From Quillaja saponaria (lineage: Eukaryota; Streptophyta; Magnoliopsida; Fabales; Quillajaceae), in assembly GCA_029379385.1 (NCBI GenBank), contig CM055608.1, positions 19,280,350 through 19,344,349 of the forward strand: a stretch of 64,000 nucleotides of DNA, read 5' to 3'. The notes below the pieces were generated by a model. The model was given only the letters and a program-made list of their open reading frames with translations. It made no database searches and was not told where the DNA came from. Positions within the stretch are counted from its first letter, which is position 1, and every line of letters starts with the position of its first letter. Both the position numbers and the translations under genes were made by a program. This document shows, piece by piece, positions 10,821-22,209 of this stretch.

Positions 10821-11556
10821 TATTCGAGATCACATACTTGGACACAAATGATGAAATTTTCAATCACATTAGGGCTTTGGGTGTCGTGTTTTGTTTTGTA
10901 TAATAGTCTAATTGTTATTATTGCTCTTGGCAAGGTGCATATTCTAGATTTCATACTTGAAGACAATCTTGATAAAATTGAATCAAGAATTCAGTCACAA
11001 CTTAGAAGCACGCATCAAGGAATGTGCAAGGTTATAAGAACCTTCACATGAAAGTTCACAAGTAAATAAAATTCGGTTTTTACAACAATATAATGGGCAA
11101 AATTTTCTACTAAACAAATCCAATAGTCAAATGGAGCTAAGCCTGAGCCCTCTACATTTTGTAAGATGTACAAATCTTTTGCCAACTCCTAACTCACAAA
11201 GAAAAGACCCTAAAATTTTCTACCAATACACAATTCTCAAGTCTAGAACAAGCATATTCATCACCAATTCGTATAAAAAATAGAAATAGCTAACAAATCG
11301 GCAATTCCAAAGAGGGAGATAGAGACATGGACCTTACATGATGAATGATCATAAGTTAGGTTGGTAGTGGTGGTGGCGTCGAAATCGAGAGCAACAAACA
11401 AATTGAAAGTAAGATACCAGCAACTTCAATCCTGGGAGAGAAGCAAATTCCAAATCCACGAAGAAGAACGTTGACAGAGGTAAGGAGAAGCTTCTAATAG
11501 GTACAACTGAAAGGGAAGTATCTCAGTAAGTATATTTGAGGAAAGGAAACCTAGAT
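10821..11556. other. Unassigned intergenic DNA
   Basis: Only short open frames (65-67 codons) on both strands, none recognised. The minus strand between 11540 and 11330 has C/T-rich, exon-like sequence followed by possible splice signals and could be a remnant of a host gene leader, but no protein similarity is visible. Confidence 0.35.
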
Positions 11557-11898
11557 ATTAGAGAAATTATTTTTGACGGGCCTTTTTTTTATTATCCGTG
11601 AGGGATACCCATCCCCGAAAATCTCTTAACAATTATGATGTACAAAAATGACAAAAAATATGTGTTTTATTATCCTCGACAAGTGTATATTATTCGTGAC
11701 AGGTAATACCCGTCAAGGATAATTTTTCAATCACAAACTTTTCAAAAAAAAAAAAAAAAAAAATTACTAATTTCTTATTTCATTATTTAAAATGGGTTAA
11801 ACAGTCTAGAATATTATTTGCCCAACGTAGATAATATTATCTGGGACAGGACTATATGAAACGGGTTTTGCCCGTAGAATAACATCAATTCTAGTAGC
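11557..11898. mobile_element. CACTA-like MITE
   Basis: The right end read on the minus strand starts GCTACTAGAATTGATG, close to the common plant CACTACTAGAA terminus. The left end reads GATATTAGAGAAATTA followed by GACGGGCC. Subterminal regions carry repeated (T)GACGGG/CCCGT and GGGATACCC/GGGTATTACC words in both orientations, typical of CACTA subterminal repeats. There is no ORF. The terminal CACTA bases are mutated and I found no 3-bp duplication. Confidence 0.45.
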
Positions 11899-13339
11899 AA
11901 AAAATAAAGTTTCATTCCTAAGTCTATGCTCAATCACTCTCTTCTACAATTTCATTAGTTTTTTATTTTTAGCATTATTTAAAAAGTGAATATTAATGTA
12001 ATTTTTATTTATATGCTTTATATATATATATATATATTAGGTTAATATAATATTTTAAGTGAATAGTAATGTAATTTTATTTATATACTATTTTTTTTTT
12101 TTTTGGGTAAAATACTATTTTAAATGTAATGTTATCATATCATCATTAAATTAATTTAAATAAGAAAATAATATATTTTATCTCAAATCTTTACTAAGTA
12201 CATTAAATTATAGTTTTTTTTTTTAATTACAAGAGAGATATTTGTAAATTAACAAAATATAATAATAAATTGAGTTAATATCCGTATAATTTAGGAAATA
12301 CTTGTGGTACAAATGTTCTTATTTATATTCTACACTTTGTATGGGCCCTTATCCTTCCGATCTGATCTAGAATAGGAGAGATATTGACTGCTGTAGCCGT
12401 GTCAAACATGATAACACATTCGACACTTTCTAGGCACCAGTCACCACCGTACTAGAGAGTCGGTGTCAACCACATGCGGCAGGCCCCTCCAACCCGGCCC
12501 TTCATGTTGTAGCCCAACCTCATTTTGAGATTGTTCCTTTTATTAGCATTATGAATTTAATGTGCAGTTTGTTGATTTCCATTTGCTTTATTTAAATTCT
12601 ATGCAAGTAAATTATACTTTTTTTTCTCATAACATTTGTTGACAATTAAATAAATAGGAAAAATAATATTCAATCTAAGCTAATAAAAACTCAAGGTTGG
12701 ACCTGTTAGTTATGGATGTGTGTTCTCCCCTTTATTTTTTGAATTTAAATTTTATAAAAATAAAATATTTGAAGAAGTAGGTTAGTTGCAATATGCATAA
12801 ATTGATCAGATGTTTAACATCAGAGTCTGTTTAGTCAGAAGTTTGCATATATTAATTTGGACACCATGTAAATGCTAAATAAAAAAGAAGTTAATATATA
12901 TAAGTCTATCATTTAATCATAAAACTATGATGATTACATAGCTTACGAAAATTCACCAGCAATCATGGCAACAAGAGTGGTAAGTTGTTGAAATCATGTA
13001 AGCTGTCATATATGATATTTTAATTATTAACAATAAAATTTACTTAATCATGATTTATTGCTGGCTCCCAATATGATGAAATGGTGGAATCAAAATATTC
13101 CGTTTAGGTGATTTGTTGGGTGGGTGAGTCTATCTCAATGTGCCATGTACTTTTTTATTTTATTAGTTTTTTGGTTTAGTATACATATATCTCGACTAAT
13201 CATGTTACTCTCTGTACTAATCCACTCTCACATAACCTGCTCTGACTTGTTTTAGCTATGATACAAGGGATACCGCCCTTTCGATTCCGGGAAATAGATA
13301 TAATCCTCCTACAAATTATTGTACCAATATCTTCCAAAG
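11899..13339. other. AT-rich intergenic DNA with a local duplication
   Basis: A block AAAGTGAATA(T/G)TAATGTAATTTTnTTTATAT occurs at about 11981 and again at about 12056. A GC-richer island (12340-12520) with CCACCGTACTAGAGAGTCGG and GGCCCCTCC stands out, but I recognise no gene in it. Confidence 0.4.
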
Positions 13340-13450
13340 GTATATCATTTACTTTTGGCCGGTGATATGGTGCTTTGCAGGAAAGCTAATATTGATCAGG
13401 TTCAGTGATCAAACAGTGTGGATTATTTTTGGCAAAGTTCAGATCAATTA
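13340..13450 (+). mobile_element. L1-type LINE reverse transcriptase fragment
   Basis: The translation reads HLLLAGDMVLCRKANIDQVQ, a stop, then SNSVDYFWQSS. This matches the plant L1 reverse transcriptase core 'HLxFADDxxLFxxAxxxQ...FxxxSG', with the catalytic ADD mutated to AGD. Only this short, decayed piece is recognisable. It is followed by the nested minus-strand LINE insertion. Confidence 0.5.
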
Positions 13451-13475
13451 ATTTTTTTTTGTATTCAGTTCTTTT

Positions 13476-13677
13476 TTTTTTTGGTAACAGACGGGGCCAA
13501 AGCCCAAGACCAAGAAAAAACTACGAAGCAACTTACGAGGTCTCATGACCCCAATAACATTCTGGAATAAAAGGGAACCCAAACATCAGGAGGCTTGGTC
13601 CACAGATGAAGACCCAAGCTCAGGAAAATAGCAAAATTAGCAAGCCAATCTGCCACATGGTTTCCATCTCTGAATCT
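13476..13677 (-). mobile_element. 5'-truncated L1 LINE insertion (RNase H end) with 14-bp target duplication
   Basis: TATTCAGTTCTTTT occurs at 13462-13475 and 13677-13690 as a perfect duplication (sharing the base at 13677). Just inside the left copy is a T run, which is the poly-A tail of a minus-strand insertion. On the minus strand the body translates DGNHVADWLANFAIFLSLG then PPDVWVPFYSRMLLG, the plant L1 RNase H C-terminus ('xGNxVADxLA...GLH'). Poly-A tail, 5' truncation and target duplication are all hallmarks of L1 retrotransposition. Confidence 0.8.
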
Positions 13678-14038
13678 ATTCAGTTCTTTTCATTATGTCA
13701 AATGGATATATCATTGGGTCGCTGGCATTGTGGCAAAACAAGCTCTCAAAAACCCTCATTTTTGGGCTAATTTTGAAGCTCATCGGAGTATCAGCCACCT
13801 TGTTTTTCTCTTCTATCAATGAGAATGCATCTATCTTTAGAAAGAAAAAATAAATAAAAATCAGACAGTGAGTTTTGAAATACTAAAAATTTTGTTTCCA
13901 CAAATGACAATGTCACAGTCACTAGAGAATTTGGCTGTTATTCATATTTGAGAGGTTCCGCTAGCTGCCTAGCCGGGTGATTTCGGTGAAGAAGGTTGTC
14001 ACGAGACTCACGAGTGATGAAAATATGACCGGGTTTGG

Positions 14039-16682
14039 TCAAAATGGTCTTGTAGCTGCTTCCATCATCTTCTTTACCCTGGTTAGCTTCTCTATCTCAT
14101 TAAGAACCTATAGTTAGGCAAAAGAGAAGATGTAACATCATCAATCTACTCAACTAGTTTAAATTAACACTATGACATGCACATTATAGAAAACTATGAC
14201 CTCCAATATTAAGTCTTCCCTTGTGACGGCATCCAAGTCATCATAGCCTAACTGGGCTGCTACTTCTGAAAGGGAAAGAAACTGTTAGAACCCATAAGTG
14301 AAAAGCATATACCAGCAACTAAAAGCAAAAGGAAGCAAAAATATTAGAAAAGAAAGGACGAGGAGGAGAAGACAAGTAAATGGGATGTACTTTGGAGTGA
14401 TACAGTTGCATCAGCTGTAGCATATCCACCTCTGAGTTCATTGTATAAATCAGTTACTTGGGTTAATACCTGATTATCAGTTGTCAAAGTTGTTAATCTA
14501 TAAAATTTTAACGGAAAGATTTATAAAAAAGAATAAATAAGCAATAGAAGGAATCAACGGACCTCTGAATAAGATCCCAAGTTAGATATTTCTTCTGATG
14601 CAGCAAATTGAATACGGTCTTGGATTAGATCCCGAGTCACCATCTCTAGAGGTATATCTAACCACAACGAAATCCCATGTCTCAGAAGTGCCCTAAATAA
14701 GTTCAAGAGCTAGTCAGAAAAAAATGGGAGCTACAATTAAATTGGAAGATTATTTGTGAAAAGATAGGCACAAAGAATTTAGAAATCATGTCATAAAATT
14801 CATACAAATTAGTTGAACTCTGAACTGCACCATTTCCAGCACAAACTACCAGCCGACCCATGGATGATAACTGCTTCAATACTTCAGTCTGCAGCAATAT
14901 GTCATGTAAAATTTAGGCCATTTCATAATCGAAGTCATTAACCAAGTGCATTTAAATATCCCATAAATACTAGTAGTAGAACTATGTTATCCTCAGAGGT
15001 CCTTAGTGGTTAACCAAAGTTGTATTCCTAGTCCATGGTCTTTAACGGAACATAAAGTAAATGGAAGTAAGGGGAAGACAATTACCTCTGACTCACAAAA
15101 CCCCAGCTCATCACTCTCTCTAAAAGATTTTCCCGAAGAAGCACCACCGCCAGCTTCCTCAACCAAACTGTCACTGGATAAGAAACAGAAAATACTAGCT
15201 TTAGCTTATATCTCATGCTACCGGCTTTCTCCTTATATCTGAATGAAAAAACAAATGGTACCTGTCAAAGTAATAATATCGTAACACTTCTGCTAGAAGT
15301 TTACCCAAATTGGTTTTTACAGAGCTTTTCATACCTTTATCACAAAGAAAGTACCATATTCAAGTTAAATGCCTGAATCAGTACTCAGACATAAAAAGTC
15401 CAAATAGAGTGATAGCCACTAAGCAATTCTTACCCACAAGAAAAATGGAAGTCCCTTTAAGGTCAGGTGATACTTCCATTGCTTTCTTCTGAATTAAAAC
15501 TGAAGAGTTAAAATGAGTACTTCAAGCAAAAAGAACTCTCACCCAGATAAACAACTTTCCAGTCTTCATCAGCAGGATATAATACATGAATCTTTAAGAA
15601 AATTGAATTCTTCATCTCCATCTTTTGTTTCATAATTTATTTCTTCTTTAACCTTTTCTTAATTTGAAGGTAGAGAAAGTAAAATACTCAATCTTTCATT
15701 TCTTCCTTTCACTCTTCTTAGGAGAACCAAAGGCATTCATTTATGTTCAAGAAGAGAATGAGATCTGACCTTCACTGCCATGGAAGAATCAACCACAGCA
15801 ACCTCTCTTGCTGAATCTAGAAGGGGGAAGAAAAAGAAACTCGACATTAGTACATAAACTGCATGAGAATCAAATACACAACCACCCGCCATTGCCGTTT
15901 ATCTAATACTGATAAATTTTTACCATGGCGAAGAATAAGTCAAGCATCTTTTCTCGAAGAGGTTAAATTAGTGATACTGATATGAATCTTAAGAATGTGA
16001 CTATTACTTGTACTGAGTATTGAGGAACTTGGCAAACATTTATCAGACAGCATATATATAAATTCGCATAGCTGGAAACATCCATCAAACATGTGGCATG
16101 CGTACCAGAAGCTACTTTCTTCATGTATATCAAGACAACAATGAGCGAGAAATAATAGTCAAAAGCAGAAGAAAAATGTCATTCCAGTTTGATACAAGAC
16201 TCTCGTTCAATTATTAATCCAGGTGAGGAAAAAATTTAATTGTAATCTGAAATGTTAAATTAGAAACTTCAACAGTCGTTACTGTTTGGATACCGAGAAA
16301 TAAACTTCACGAGGATCTCCTGAGACACGTTATCTAGTTTCAAATCCCAGAAAATGGAAAAACGTTGAAGAGTAACCACGCAAGATTTGATGATAATTAG
16401 AGCTTTATACAGGGTTTAAAACTTACTTGAAGTGGTGCCATCGTCCATTGAGCAATACACGGTGAGAGGTCTGCGAAACGGAGAGTAAGAAAGGTTGGGA
16501 TAAGAATGAGAGAGTCTGGAGCTTCCAAGAGAAAAGCGAAGACATTGCAGACCTCGTGAGTGTAATAATTGGGGGACGAAAATTGAGGACGCCAGTTGAA
16601 ATTGGAATAAGGGCTTGTGACTGTGAGAGGGGAGGGTAGTAGTGCAAAGGGAGCTCAAGGAAACGAGAGTTACCTTCTCCAT
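14039..16682 (-). CDS. SKL1: Probable inactive shikimate kinase-like 1, chloroplastic
   Basis: Ten exons join into an intact frame of 314 residues, all with GT-AG introns and matching phases: 16427-16682, 15770-15816, 15434-15488, 15262-15334, 15086-15173, 14806-14888, 14563-14692, 14391-14469, 14201-14265, 14039-14107. Residues 1 to about 75 form a Ser/Leu-rich, acid-poor chloroplast transit peptide starting MEKVTLVSLSS. The kinase-fold body follows: KGTSIFLVGMKSSVKTNLGK, RYYYFDSDSLVEEAGGG, LKQLSSMGRLVVCAGNGAVQ, LALLRHGISLWLDIPLEMV, LRGGYATADATVSLQ, and the end KLTRVKKMMEAATRPF. The P-loop GxxxxGK(S/T) is degenerate: the Gly before Lys is Val. This fits the known loss of kinase activity in SKL1, which in Arabidopsis is needed for chloroplast biogenesis. 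I chose MEKV as start; an open frame continues upstream but does not look like a transit peptide. Confidence 0.93.
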
Positions 16683-16812
16683 GGGGACTATAGCTTTGGA
16701 TGTTATTATCACCACTCTCAGCTTTTCTGTTCCAGCGTTAAGCATACTGCGGTTATAGTTTAACGATTCATTTCTTTTCGTTTGGCTCGGGGCCTCAGCT
16801 TTAGATATTTTC

Positions 16813-16826
16813 TTGGCTAAATTATA
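16813..16826 (-). promoter_or_regulatory. Possible TATA-like element of SKL1
   Basis: The minus strand reads TGTATAATTTAGCC about 130-140 bp upstream of the chosen ATG. It is the only TATA-like word in a suitable place, but it overlaps the edge of the repeat-like segment at 16814, so the call is weak. Confidence 0.3.
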
Positions 16827-16935
16827 CATTTGGTCCATGTTGTTTCATTCAAATTTCATTTTGGTTCATACTATTTACTCTGTTGCAATTAAGCCCTCAT
16901 AATTATAATTTTGCACCAACTAGGTCCCTGTCATA
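16814..16935. repeat. 'GGCTAAATTAnACTTTGGTCC...' plant repeat terminus in the SKL1 5' flank
   Basis: GGCTAAATTATACATTTGGT is followed by spaced TTTGGT(T/C)C, AATTAAGCCCTC and ACTAGGTCCCTG words. This pattern is common at the ends of widespread plant DNA-transposon repeats (often MULE-like). The opposite terminus was not found before 17300, so this may be a truncated copy. Confidence 0.4.
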
Positions 16936-17299
16936 ACCTACTGCCTCACACTGACAAAAGTGACATAGACTAACGAAACGCTATGCTAGATATATCTATG
17001 GACAACTTGTGGCCCAATATTTTTTGCTTAGGTCACTAATAAACCAAAAATAGTGTAGTTTCTCTTATTTTTGGAGAAACTATATTATTTTTCTTTTTAT
17101 TTGAAACATTTCCTTATCTTATTCCCATTGCTTATAGGTAACTGCCATTACTAGGGTTTAAAGCACAATCGAACTAAAAGTTTGATTTCCTCATCTCCTA
17201 TTTTTCTTAAATTCTTGTGGCAAATGGGTGATTCTTCAATAAATTTGAGTGCTAATAGTTGTGAGATTAACGATTCAGTCAAATTCTGTGATTGTGGCA

Positions 17300-18547
17300 T
17301 GTAACATCCTTGGGAAAATTACACATGGAGTGTGACCTATGCAACTGATTTTAAAGTGTACATGTATAAAAAGTTCGCATGGATTGATTTGTAAAAGGAG
17401 CAGAAATTTTACTTTGGGGTATGAAAAATGAATGATTTTATACAAGGGAATAAGTTGCATATTTTCATGGAAATTTTATTATTTTATAACATAGTAATTT
17501 AATTGCTTATGAGTTTTTGCATGAAAGCGGGGTGTAAAAGCTTAATTTTACCTTAATATTATTTTAGTGAATATAAAGAAAAATAGGAAATGAATTATTA
17601 CTTTAATGTGAAGTATTAATTGAGAAAAAAAATATTTGTACGTGAATAATTGTAATTTTGAGGAATTAATGAATTAATTGAGAATTAAATTATTTTAAGG
17701 TTAAATTGAGGTAATTAGCATTTTAAGAATGATATTATGAATAATTATGAGTTGGAAACTTTTAAGAAAAATTCATCAAATGGAAATTAGAGAGATGAAA
17801 TTGAAAGAGTAAACATGGAGAAATTAATTAAAATTAAAGAGGGAAAAACTTTGCATTTAATACAAGCATCCACGTTTGCTGCAAACCGTGGATTGCGTAG
17901 TGGATATTTAGTGTGTTAGCTTTCCTAAATGTATATATATGTTTGGATGAAGAGAAAATCGACCATAACTACAAGAAAGTGAGAAAGTGAGAAAGTGAGA
18001 AAGTGTGAGGGAAAGTGAGGAAAATTGATTTTCTTACAAACTAAGTGGTGGATTGAGCTAAAACTTTGAAGGTATATTAAATTGAGGGTGATGAATATGA
18101 ATTTGGGATTACAGATACGATCAAAGCTCGAGAAAGAGGAGTTTTCAACTAGGCCGGAGGGTTGGAGAGAGAAACGATAAGGATTTTTGGTATTAAGTCT
18201 TTTGAGGTTTTAGTAATGTTGTGGGAATTAAGTGATGATTTTCTATTGATTTTGTGTTGAGATTAACAAATTTTTGTGTAGAAATCAAAGGACGCTGAGA
18301 GGTTGTTTTGGTGTTGCCGTGGGATTTAAGTACCCTTGAGGAGATTCGGACCCAGACTTTGAATTTGTGACCTGAACTTAAGGAGTGGACCCGAATTGTG
18401 ACTTAGACCCGAGAACTGTATTGGCTTGTGGACTAATTGAACTCTGCGTGTGTGTCTCTCAGAATTGTGGACATTTGGACCAAGGACTTTGTTTTGGGCC
18501 GTGGTGAGGAGATCAAATTCGGTGGTTGATTTTGGAGTGTTGCCGAT

Positions 18548-18581
<34 letters not shown>

Positions 18582-19159
18582 ATGTGCATGCAATAAAACT
18601 GAATTTTTTTGGTGTGCCTGTGTACATAATAAAATTTCTTTTATACTACTAAAACTCTGCCATGAACATGCATTTGTCATGTGTGAAATTCTTGATAAAT
18701 TGTGATAAAAATCCATGTCAGTGAATTGTGAAAATTGTATGGTTGTGTGATTGAGGATAATTATGGAATGTGTATTTTGGACTTGTTGATGTGAACCAAT
18801 TTAGGCGCTTGTGTCACTGAATAGCTAGTGCTATGCATGCGACGAAAGATAGCCTATGCAATGAAGGTACGACTGTGTATCGTATCTCTAGTTTGGGATC
18901 CAAGACTAGTAGGAGGTCGGACCCCGTGAGTACTCAATAGTCTTGATCCAGTTGAGGATATTCCTTGATAAGGTAGCCCAACAGGTGGATAGTCCAATAC
19001 AGTAATAATTAAGTAAATTGCATGCATGCATTGCTTATCTCTGATTTTATAAAACGGGACACTTATCTATTTTTGAAACCTTGCATGTATATCTACTAAG
19101 ATTTTTGTTAGAGTGTTCTATAAAATGATGTCTCAGATTGATTTAGGTAGAGATGTGAC
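17300..19159 (+). repeat. Element A 5' LTR, first part
   Basis: Matches 38635-40506. Shared blocks include CACATGGAGTGTGA, ATTATGAATAATTA, CTACAAGAAAGTGAGAAA, GACTAGTAGGAGGTCG and TGGATAGT. It contains four GAGAAAGT units (17975-18005) where the 3' LTR has one. It is interrupted at GTGAC (19155-19159) by element C. Confidence 0.85.
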
Positions 19160-19674
19160 TGTTAACATAGGAAAATACCCATCCAATAATGATATGCCAC
19201 GTGACACAAATGGCATATATGCGACAAAACACATAAATTATAACATAATTACCTTATCAATTTTATAACATACGTCATTATCGCCTATTATTATATAACT
19301 GACTAATCTGAATTATAACTCTCACCATTAATAACAGACGCCATTATCGCACATTATTATATAACGGACGTCATTATCGCCCATTATTATTGTAACAAAC
19401 ATCATTATTATATGAAACGGATGTCATTATTATTGAAACGAACGTCATAACTATTGTGGTAAACACAACTCCTATATAAAGAGACTCAAAACCTCAAAAG
19501 AAAACAGATTGTTCTCTACAACTCATACTCTTTATAGCTTTTCACTTATTTACTCTGATTATACTGACTTTGGCACTGGAGTTTTCCCAGGTCTAGAGGA
19601 CCATCCTCTCCACATATTACAGGTCAGAATACCACTTGGAGGACACCTCAACCTAGTCAAATTCAAACTTAACA
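19160..19674 (+). repeat. Element C 5' LTR with ACGTCAT-repeat U3 promoter
   Basis: U3 carries a G-box (CCACGTGACAC, near 19198), then a run of degenerate 25-40-bp repeats with (A/G)ACGTCATTAT(C/T) cores, and a TATA box (CTATATAAAGAG, near 19472). Transcription would start near 19505. Repeated ACGTCA cores are bZIP-type sites. The element ends ...CAAACTTAACA. Confidence 0.85.
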
Positions 19675-20531
19675 TTGGCGCTGTCGTAGGAAACTCATAA
19701 GATTTGAGTTTTTCGATCCCTACACCAAAACATATAGTCAAATATCATATCGTACTAGCAAGAAAAAGATGCTTGAAGACCGGAGCTCAAAAACAACTCA
19801 CTCTCAGCTTGGGTTCAGACTTCTGGCACTACTCATCTTTTCATTAGTGATTATGCTTGAACATTCTGCCCAACAAAGGTACGCAACAAAAAAAAAAAAA
19901 AAAGATTGCCTTTATACCTGCTTTGCATTAACAAATTAATTCTCATAAATTAACAGTTGTTATACGATTATAATCTAGACCTTTTCATGATCATATCATA
20001 AAAAGAAAGAAAAAAGGTGGCATAGGCAGATTTCTTGTTTGATGGACTTCTCAATTCCAAGCTCTCCACATATTACAGGTCAGAATACCACTTGGAGGAC
20101 ACCTCAACCTGGTCAAATTCAAACTTAACATTGGCGCCGTCCGTAGGAAACTCATAAGATTTGAGTTTTTCGATCCCTACACCAAAACATATAGTCATAT
20201 ATCATATCGTACTCGCAAGAAAAAGATGCTTGAAGATCGGAGCTCAAAAACAACTCAATCCACTTTTATCTGGCCAACTCCAAAGTCTCAGCTTGGGTTC
20301 AGACTTCTGGCACTACTCATCTTTTCATTAGTGATTATGCTTGAACATTCTGCCCAACAAAGGTACGCAACAAAAAAAAAAAGAAAAAAGATTGCCTCTA
20401 TACCTGCTTTGCATTAACAAATTAATTCTCATAAATTAACAGTTGTTATACGGTTATAATCTAGACCTTTTCATGATCATATCATAAAAAGAAAGAAAAA
20501 AGGCGGCATAGGCAGATTTCTTGTTTGATGG
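19606..20531 (+). repeat. Tandem duplication of LTR end plus primer-binding site plus leader (period about 456 bp)
   Basis: Unit 1 starts at CTCTCCACATATTAC (19606) and unit 2 at the same word (20062). Each contains the last ~70 bp of the LTR, the primer-binding site and the same leader (for example GATGCTTGAAGA(C/T)CGGAGCTC). Copy 2 has about 27 bp extra (AATCCACTTTTATCTGGCC...). The copies look about 95 percent alike. Confidence 0.9.
19675..19696 (+). other. Element C primer-binding site
   Basis: TTGGCGCTGTCGTAGGAAAC directly follows the LTR. The duplicated copy at about 20135 reads TTGGCGCCGTCCGTAGGAAA, presumably the less mutated version. The TTGGCGCCGTC start is the common primer-binding form of several Ty3/gypsy lineages. 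Confidence 0.65.
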
Positions 20532-21244
20532 CCAAGCTCAACTATGTTAAAATACTGGGTTTAATCTATAATTGCACTTGCATGTGGATGTTATTTCCGG
20601 ATAACATACTATAAGCCCCTAATGAATTATACAATCCAATCCGCATGATCACATGATCGGCCTTATTTTTTTGGCTGGACCTCTTTAATTCCATTTTTCA
20701 TGGCTTACTATGAGTTATTATGCTTTAATATCATTTATCATGACTTAATTTCATTTATCATGATTTTAATTTCAATTACCATGGCATATATAAGAACTTA
20801 AGCATAATCACATGCTATGACCTGCATAAATTGTCTACTATTTTGTATTTTCATATAAATTGCTTATTAAATTTGTCTTCAATTTATTAGATTACCTATT
20901 TAAATGATAATAAAAAAAAATTACATTAAACTTTTATTGTATTTCTTGTAAATGAAAATACGGTTGAATATCATGTACAAAAATTAACCTGATTACTTCC
21001 ATAATTAAGTAGTCTAATAAAAAGCAATTATTGGTGGTTTTAACATTGGTTGGACTTTTTCAAGTCCAACGTAAGGTATTAACAAGGGTTCCGGCCATTC
21101 AAAATGACCAAGGCCAATTTAATGCTTTGCACAGTTAATACAACACTATAATGGTCTCGTTCCCAAACAAAGAGTAACTCCTATCATTAGAATATTCATT
21201 TGTTAACCGGCAGATAGCTTTAAATTATAATATTTGTTGATATA

Positions 21245-21601
21245 TTTACTATAGCACATTGTGCCTAGTATTCTTTGAGTAATTAATGTCATTGAAAACA
21301 AGCACAAAAGTGTACTGATTGGAAAAAGGACCTAAACCCCTAATCATTGACCGAAACATAAGAAGAGCATTATGAGAAGTAGGTGAGGGTGCATAAGCTT
21401 TGATCATGGTATTGTAGAGAATGAGATCAGGATGTGAAATTTGATCAAGCACAATGTGGGCGTAAGAAAGAGAACCGAAGCAGTAAGAAGCTTAATGAGC
21501 CCACTTACTAGAATGGGGCGTGTGATTAGCCCCCTGGTGATCACTTGAGCATGGGCTTGCTTAATTTGGTTCATTTGCGAACTTTCAGTATGAATTGACA
21601 T
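21245..21601 (-). pseudogene. Captured fragment of a PLS/E-class pentatricopeptide repeat (PPR) gene
   Basis: The minus strand opens MSIHTESSQMNQIKQAHAQV, then ITRGLITRPILVSGLIKLLT. After a 1-bp frameshift near 21470 it continues SLSYAHIVLDQISHPDLILY, NTMIKAYAPSPTSHNALLMF, SMIRGLGPFSNQYTFV. This is the N-terminal part of a plant organelle-type PPR protein: the 'QxxQxHAxxI' start, the 'A..FDQI..PD.F.YNTMI.AY' repeat and the 'F.NQYTF' repeat. Only about two and a half repeats remain, with no intron. It lies antisense inside element C, between its LTRs, and must be a transduced gene fragment. PPR proteins edit or stabilise organelle RNA; this piece cannot function. Confidence 0.85.
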
Positions 21602-22209
21602 GGCTCAGGTGCGTTATTACATTTAATGTCTTTAAAAAGCTTGAACCTGTGATAAGATAAGATGATTCACTTGACTTGCTCACATGTTTTAAAGCAAAAG
21701 AAAAGGAAATGGTTTATTACATTTAATGTCTTTAAAACATACAATTTCTCCATTTTAATTTCCTTACAATTGCATATGTGAGTAAATGCTTACCCAACAG
21801 AAAAATGTGTACTCTAAATAATTAAAAAACATGCTATTATATTTATCCATGCTTCATTTGTTTGCTTTTATTATTACGTGGTTTATGCTCTAGTCTAAAC
21901 CTTTATAAATTTACATAAAAATTACACACATTTATGACTAAATTTACATAAAAATTACACACATTTATGACCTTACAAACGATCCTTTAAAATTATGATT
22001 ATCTCAATTGAATAAATATTTATTTGTTTGTCATGATTAGTGTTTAAGGGTTGTTTGGTGGTTAATATTCATACAAACGAAGTGGTTTGACGTTAAATTA
22101 GTTATTTCTTATGAAACTTGAGTCAATTGACGACCAAATCATCCTTATTATTTTGTACTTGATAAAATGTTTCAAGTGATTTAGCATAATAGCTCAAACT
22201 AGAAGCCTA

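Noticed and set aside
16683..16838. Longer SKL1 N-terminus starting near 16838
   Set aside because: The extra residues are polar and unlike a transit peptide, and the stretch overlaps a repeat-like 5' flank; the MEKV start fits known SKL1 proteins.
17295..17299. TGGCA as target duplication of element A
   Set aside because: No convincing matching pentamer lies at the diverged right end near 60800.
18326..18716. Overlapping 64-87-codon minus-strand ORFs with Ile/Tyr/Thr/His runs
   Set aside because: They read through a (TA/TG)n tract in element A's 5' LTR.
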